NCBI GenBank assembly: GCA_937874515.1
Contig: CALNBV010000141.1
Coordinates: 1 to 18,408, forward strand
Source: an uncultured Paenibacillaceae bacterium
GTDB taxonomy: Bacteria; Bacillota; Bacilli; Aneurinibacillales; Aneurinibacillaceae
Length of the DNA: 18,408 nucleotides
Reading direction: 5' to 3'
The first letter of the stretch is position 1. Each line of letters starts with the position of its first letter. Below the pieces are notes generated by a model. It had not been told where the DNA came from and did not search any database. It saw nothing but the letters and a program-made list of their open reading frames with translations. The position numbers were made by a program, and so were the translations under genes. Below are positions 15,922 through 18,408 of the stretch, in pieces.

Positions 15922-16703
15922 AATGCAATGACATACAAAACCTGTTAGAGTCATTTATCACGGGTGACATCTCCCCAACAGATAAAGAAACAGTAAAAAC
16001 ACATATGGAATCTTGCCCCGAATGCAAGGAAGAATACCAGCAACTCAAGGACTTAATCGAAGGACTAGGAAGTGTAAAAGAAAGCCTGACATTAACCTCA
16101 GAAGAAAGAAAGGAAATGAGGAATATGTTTTCCATGGGTAAGAAATCGGGGAATTGGATGCGCATTCTCCAATACGGTTCATGGGCAGCCATGATTGCCC
16201 TTGCTGTTTTTGTTGGTTCGATCTTCATGTCACCAGCATTGGCTGCGAAAATTACACCTAATTTCCCTCTAGTAAAAGAAATATTGCAATTGAAGCAAGA
16301 AAACGCTGATTTAAAAGATAAGCTGGAAGTCTATATCCAAACAGACAACGGTGAGGACCAGGAGAAAATCCAGGAAATGAGCGACCAGGAGAAGTTTGAG
16401 GTGCAGAATACAGTGTTAAGCTTTGTAAAAGCTCAGTATAACGGGGATAAAAACAAAATGCTTGAACTGGCCAGTGATGAATTTGCAAAGATAATGAAAA
16501 ATGATCCTGGATTTGTGCCTGTTTATGATCAAAGTGTGAAATTAGGTGTAATTATGATCACCAATACAGTAAAAATGGAAGGGAAGTACTACTCTTTTGT
16601 AAGATTAGAAGATTCCCGAAGAGATACACAGTATCAGGAAAACTTCTATTTAGAAAAAATGAATGGTAAATATAAAATTACCATGGTTGAAAATGATGTT
16701 TAA
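15918..16703 (+). CDS. membrane anti-sigma factor (zinc-finger type)
   Basis: 261 residues; start overlaps the sigma gene stop, with GGAGGTGG upstream. The N-terminus is a zinc-binding anti-sigma domain: Cys3, then His29-x3-Cys33-x2-Cys36 in THMESCPECKEEY. One membrane helix spans about 86-110 (GSWAAMIALAVFVGSIFMSP). A short charged helix follows at 120-140. Outside the membrane the C-terminal 110 residues (NTVLSFVKAQYNGDKNKMLEL through YKITMVENDV) look like a small alpha/beta NTF2-like domain, a plausible signal-sensing module; that assignment is by pattern only. The protein would hold the sigma factor inactive until a signal reaches the outer domain. Confidence 0.9.
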   Translation: MKCNDIQNLLESFITGDISPTDKETVKTHMESCPECKEEYQQLKDLIEGLGSVKESLTLTSEERKEMRNMFSMGKKSGNWMRILQYGSWAAMIALAVFVGSIFMSPALAAKITPNFPLVKEILQLKQENADLKDKLEVYIQTDNGEDQEKIQEMSDQEKFEVQNTVLSFVKAQYNGDKNKMLELASDEFAKIMKNDPGFVPVYDQSVKLGVIMITNTVKMEGKYYSFVRLEDSRRDTQYQENFYLEKMNGKYKITMVENDV

Positions 16704-16737
16704 ATAAAAATAAGGCCGGGGAAAATCCCCGGCCTTA
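16704..16737 (-). terminator. strong terminator facing the minus strand
   Basis: A perfect 12-bp stem TAAGGCCGGGGA/TCCCCGGCCTTA (16711-16722 with 16726-16737, 3-nt loop). On the minus strand it is followed by TTTTTATTTA. On the plus strand the following bases are TGTATCAAG, with no T-run. It therefore terminates the small gene at 16763-16927 and may only partly stop the sigma operon. Confidence 0.85.
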
Positions 16738-16762
16738 TGTATCAAGTAACATCTATTCAGGT

Positions 16763-16927
16763 TTACTTTACTAATCTAAGTGCAGCACGTTCATTGTTGA
16801 GAAAAGGATTTTTATCATTTGATTTAGGACCCTTAGGAAGGATCTTCCAGACTAATGATAAGGGAAGGGTAATAAGATATAACGAAACCAATAGCACAAA
16901 CGAGAGAATAAATTCTAATCTTTTCAA
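16763..16927 (-). CDS. 54-residue single-pass membrane miniprotein
   Basis: TTG start at 16927, 7 nt after GGAGGG (16940-16935). The frame encodes MKRLEFILSFVLLVSLYLI, then TLPLSLVWKILPKGPKS and a charged tail ending RAALRLVK. One hydrophobic helix at about 5-27 is followed by a hydrophilic tail, so the tail is probably cytoplasmic or outside depending on topology. A strong terminator with a T-run on this strand lies 25 bp after the stop. Ribosome site, membrane pattern and terminator together support a real gene. I do not recognise a family. It converges on the anti-sigma gene. A longer frame on the opposite strand here is a shadow. Confidence 0.75.
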   Translation of the reverse strand: MKRLEFILSFVLLVSLYLITLPLSLVWKILPKGPKSNDKNPFLNNERAALRLVK

Positions 16928-16943
16928 AATTGTTCCCTCCTAA

Positions 16944-17265
16944 AAAATATTCTTAAACAAATAATAACACGGGAAAATACAGTTAACTTTGAATTTTGAA
17001 AAACTCCTTTTTTTTGCCTTAAGTTGATTTCCATACAATATAACGTAAGTAAGTTGGATTAGGTAATACGACTAAATATTTTTTAGAAGGAAAAAATTTA
17101 GTTTTGGGATATTATTTAGTTTTTAAGATTTTGTACGCTTCCCCCCCTTTTTAAATAATTATATCACAAAATTCAGAAAATTCAAATTTATAGATTATGA
17201 ACCTTACCCTATAGGTTGAATAGTGATATTACGAAAAAATGTATTAGGAAAAGTGGTGAACTGTT
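16944..17265. other. 322-bp AT-rich gap
   Basis: No supported gene. It contains an A/T-rich stretch, a run of seven C's near 17141-17147, and one promoter candidate on the minus strand (17158-17185). A short inverted repeat AACC...GGTT (about 17200-17217) is too weak to call a terminator. Confidence 0.5.
17158..17185 (-). promoter_or_regulatory. candidate promoter for the 54-residue gene
   Basis: TTGAAT (17185-17180), 16 nt, then TGATATAAT including an extended -10 (TATAAT 17163-17158) on the minus strand. It would give a long leader of about 220 nt. Matches of this kind are easy to find in AT-rich DNA. Confidence 0.35.
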
Positions 17266-17466
17266 ATGGCTGGTTGTAGTGAATATTATTTAGCTGTTGA
17301 GTTTTATTTAATCAATGATTTCCATTTGTCACCTGAGAAAGCACAAGAACTAATCCAAAATTCTACATTCCCCCAAAGGCTTCTAGGTGACCCAGATTCA
17401 ACTGTTACCTTAGATCCAAGAATTTGGGCGGAAAGGATTTTACAGGAGAATAATTGTAAACCATAA
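17266..17466 (+). CDS. 66-residue hypothetical protein
   Basis: ATG 17266 follows GGTGAA with about 7 nt spacing. The protein is soluble: a helical first half (YYLAVEFYLINDFHLSPEKAQELIQ) and a second half with RLLGDPDSTVTLDPRIWAERILQE. No signal peptide, membrane helix or cysteine motif suggests a function (Cys4 and Cys64 only). The segment SPEKAQELI looks like a helix start common in small regulatory or structural proteins, but I do not recognise a family. No clear terminator follows on the plus strand; the next hairpin faces the other way. Confidence 0.6.
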   Translation: MAGCSEYYLAVEFYLINDFHLSPEKAQELIQNSTFPQRLLGDPDSTVTLDPRIWAERILQENNCKP

Positions 17467-17492
17467 GTGTCGTACTCGCTATTGAAAAACAC

Positions 17493-17520
17493 AAAAAAAG
17501 GCCTGGCTAATTACCAAACC
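17493..17520 (-). terminator. terminator of the coiled-coil gene
   Basis: On the minus strand GGTTTGG pairs with CCAGGCC (17520-17514 with 17506-17500, two G-U pairs, 7-nt loop), followed by seven Ts (17499-17493). It lies 9 bp after the stop of the gene at 17530. Confidence 0.7.
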
Positions 17521-17529
17521 CGGTTAAGG

Positions 17530-17841
17530 TTAATTGTTTTCTAATTTAAATAATCTTTCGTCATGTGTACTTACCATATGTCTTAGGTATGCAACTGATC
17601 CTTCAATACTGTCAAGCTTTCTCATCATTTCATCCTGACTCTGATAAAACTTAGCAAACATTTCAATCATATATGTTTGACGTTCTTCCATTGCACCATA
17701 CCTTTGAAGAAATCGTTCATCCATGGTTTTTATTTCTGTTCTTAAATCTGAGTCCAAGGTCTTCATTTCTGTTCTCAAATTTGATTCCATAGTCTTCATA
17801 TTAGTATCAATTTGATTAAGCTTTTCAAGAACCTTTTCCAT
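17530..17841 (-). CDS. 103-residue coiled-coil protein
   Basis: ATG 17841 is about 6 nt after GGGGGTG; an in-frame GTG at 17850 lies inside that site. Nearly the whole protein is predicted helix. Residues 15-47 contain three 11-residue repeats (MKTMESNLRTE, MKTLDSDLRTE, then IKTMDERFLQR). The rest is amphipathic and rich in Met, Glu and Lys, ending LRHMVSTHDERLFKLENN. There is no signal peptide or membrane helix, so it is probably a cytosolic oligomer or an adaptor. I recognise no named family. It has its own promoter (17865-17892) and terminator (17493-17520). Confidence 0.75.
   Translation of the reverse strand: MEKVLEKLNQIDTNMKTMESNLRTEMKTLDSDLRTEIKTMDERFLQRYGAMEERQTYMIEMFAKFYQSQDEMMRKLDSIEGSVAYLRHMVSTHDERLFKLENN
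17701..17799 (-). repeat. three 33-bp (11-residue) coding repeats
   Basis: The repeat units encode xKTxxxxLRTE-type 11-mers. The first two copies are nearly identical at both protein and DNA level (ATGAAGAC..TTGGA.. pattern); the third has diverged. An 11-residue period indicates a hendecad coiled coil rather than the usual 7-residue form. Confidence 0.8.
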
Positions 17842-17864
17842 GATGATCACCCCCTTTTCAGATA

Positions 17865-17892
17865 ATTATATTATATAATTCGATGATTTCAA
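17865..17892 (-). promoter_or_regulatory. sigma-A promoter of the coiled-coil gene
   Basis: TTGAAA (17892-17887), 16 nt, TATAAT (17870-17865) on the minus strand. The predicted transcript start near 17858 precedes the ribosome site and ATG 17841. Confidence 0.7.
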
Positions 17893-17940
17893 ATCAAAAA
17901 TTGTAAATAAATGGTTAATAAGGCAGACTATAAACTTAAA

Positions 17941-17975
17941 ATACAAAAAGGATTTCTATGTAATGTAGAAATCCT
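17941..17975 (-). terminator. terminator of the 18031-18171 unit
   Basis: A perfect 10-bp stem AGGATTTCTA/TAGAAATCCT (17975-17966 with 17958-17949, 7-nt loop) is followed on the minus strand by TTTTGTAT. Confidence 0.8.
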
Positions 17976-18030
17976 AGTATTATCAAATTTAAAAACCAGT
18001 TAATAAAGAAATTCCAGCCTTTTTCTTTTC

Positions 18031-18171
18031 TCATGCTAATTGGAAAGCTTTCATTGTTGTGGCAACGATTGCAATAAGTATAATTGAAAATCCTATCATC
18101 CATAAAAAAACGGCCCAACCACGGAAGGTAAAAAAAACTGGCAATTGAAATGTAAGGACATTAAAAAACAC
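18031..18171 (-). CDS. small membrane ORF, possible remnant of a larger gene
   Basis: From a GTG at 18171 to TGA at 18031 gives 46 residues: FFNVLTFQLPVFFTFRGWAV, then a clear membrane helix LWMIGFSIILIAIVATTM. The frame stays open upstream for 21 more codons (KEQQGEAFLH just before the GTG) without ATG, GTG or TTG, up to a TAA. That pattern suggests either a short gene starting at GTG, whose ribosome site GGGGG is about 14 nt away and so poorly placed, or the tail of a decayed gene. A terminator follows 55 bp later and a TATAAT lies at 18241-18236, so the region is transcribed. No family recognised. Confidence 0.4.
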   Translation of the reverse strand: MFFNVLTFQLPVFFTFRGWAVFLWMIGFSIILIAIVATTMKAFQLA

Positions 18172-18235
18172 ATGAAGGAATGCTTCCCCCTGTTGTTCTT
18201 TAATGGGTTTGCAGAAGCAATTATTTCTTTACTTT

Positions 18236-18241
18236 ATTATA
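18236..18241 (-). promoter_or_regulatory. candidate -10 box upstream of the small membrane ORF
   Basis: TATAAT on the minus strand with only a poor -35 (TTTTTA, 17 nt upstream). It lies after the tRNA terminator. Confidence 0.35.
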
Positions 18242-18277
18242 GATTAAATTTCTATTCATAAAAATGAAAGAAAAACG

Positions 18278-18304
18278 AAAAAAACTTCTACTTTTACGTA
18301 GAAG
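18278..18304 (-). terminator. tRNA-Leu terminator
   Basis: On the minus strand CTTCTAC pairs with GTAGAAG (18304-18298 with 18291-18285, 6-nt loop), followed by TTTTTTT (18284-18278). It lies 19 bp after the tRNA CCA end. Confidence 0.75.
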
Positions 18305-18323
18305 CCTTGATTTTACTGGATTA

Positions 18324-18408
18324 TGGTGCGGATGAGAGGACTTGAACCTCCACGGGGTTGCCCCCACTAGAACCTGAATCTAGCGCGTCTGCCGATTCCG
18401 CCACACCC
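18324..18408 (-). tRNA. tRNA-Leu(CAG), first two bases beyond the window
   Basis: The anticodon stem CTAGA/TCTAG holds the loop TTCAGGT with anticodon CAG. The long variable arm (GGGGGCAACCCC) is that of a class II tRNA. The T-arm is GGAGG-TTCAAGT-CCTCT. The 3' end is ATCCGCA followed by an encoded CCA (18326-18324). The acceptor stem implies a 5' GCGGGTG, of which the window shows only GGGTG, so two bases are missing. Confidence 0.95.

Noticed and set aside
16737..16943. 68-codon plus-strand frame
   Set aside because: It starts inside the terminator stem region without a ribosome site and is antisense to the 54-residue gene, which has one.
17936..18118. 60-codon minus-strand frame
   Set aside because: It runs through the terminator at 17941-17975 and has no ribosome site. 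The other frame (18031-18171) has the coherent membrane helix.
1..18408. CRISPR array, insertion sequence, prophage or toxin-antitoxin locus
   Set aside because: No repeat-spacer pattern, transposase motif, terminal inverted repeats or recognisable toxin pair was found.

Overview
The window looks like ordinary chromosomal DNA of a Bacillota member, most likely a Bacillales bacterium. The evidence is low-to-moderate G+C, AGGAGG-type ribosome binding sites, several TTG starts, sigma-A-like promoters, many compact hairpin-plus-T-run terminators, a type-B (Bacillus-type) RNase P RNA, a yhaO-yhaN pair in the Bacillus order, and a tRNA-Leu with encoded CCA. No insertion sequence, phage gene, CRISPR array or integration site is visible.

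Layout. 1-861: a DUF2935 (ferritin-like) protein on the minus strand, cut by the window edge. 958-7675: four minus-strand genes, read EEP-family hydrolase, NPP/alkaline-phosphatase-like phosphodiesterase, YhaO (SbcD/Mre11-like nuclease) and YhaN (SbcC/Rad50-like ATPase with a membrane hairpin). YhaO-YhaN has its own extended -10 promoter. 7825-8952: a divergent UgtP/MGDG-synthase-type glycosyltransferase on the plus strand, facing a universal stress protein (8995-9429, minus) across a bidirectional terminator. 9525-9919: rnpB on the minus strand. 10046-11443: a Uma2-family nuclease fold protein and a divergent unknown membrane protein.

11514-15152: a minus-strand sulfonate/sulfate-ester uptake and use operon, read ATPase, lipoprotein, permease, TauD/AtsK-type dioxygenase. 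It is preceded by a clear sigma-A promoter and a leader carrying a strong terminator hairpin, so attenuation is likely. Divergent from it, 15394-16703 is an ECF sigma factor and membrane anti-sigma factor pair with an ECF-type promoter suggesting autoregulation.

16704-18408: an AT-rich stretch of small single-gene units: a 54-residue membrane miniprotein not found by simple ATG/GTG ORF calling, a 66-residue unknown protein, a 103-residue coiled-coil protein with 11-residue repeats, a 46-codon membrane ORF that may be a gene remnant, and a tRNA-Leu(CAG) lacking its first two bases at the window edge. Most of the minus-strand units have their own visible terminator.

The most interesting points are the attenuated sulfur operon leader, the phosphodiesterase/EEP/glycosyltransferase cluster that could remodel membrane lipids, the membrane-anchored Rad50-like YhaN, the overlooked 54-residue gene with its own terminator, and the 11-residue repeat coiled coil.
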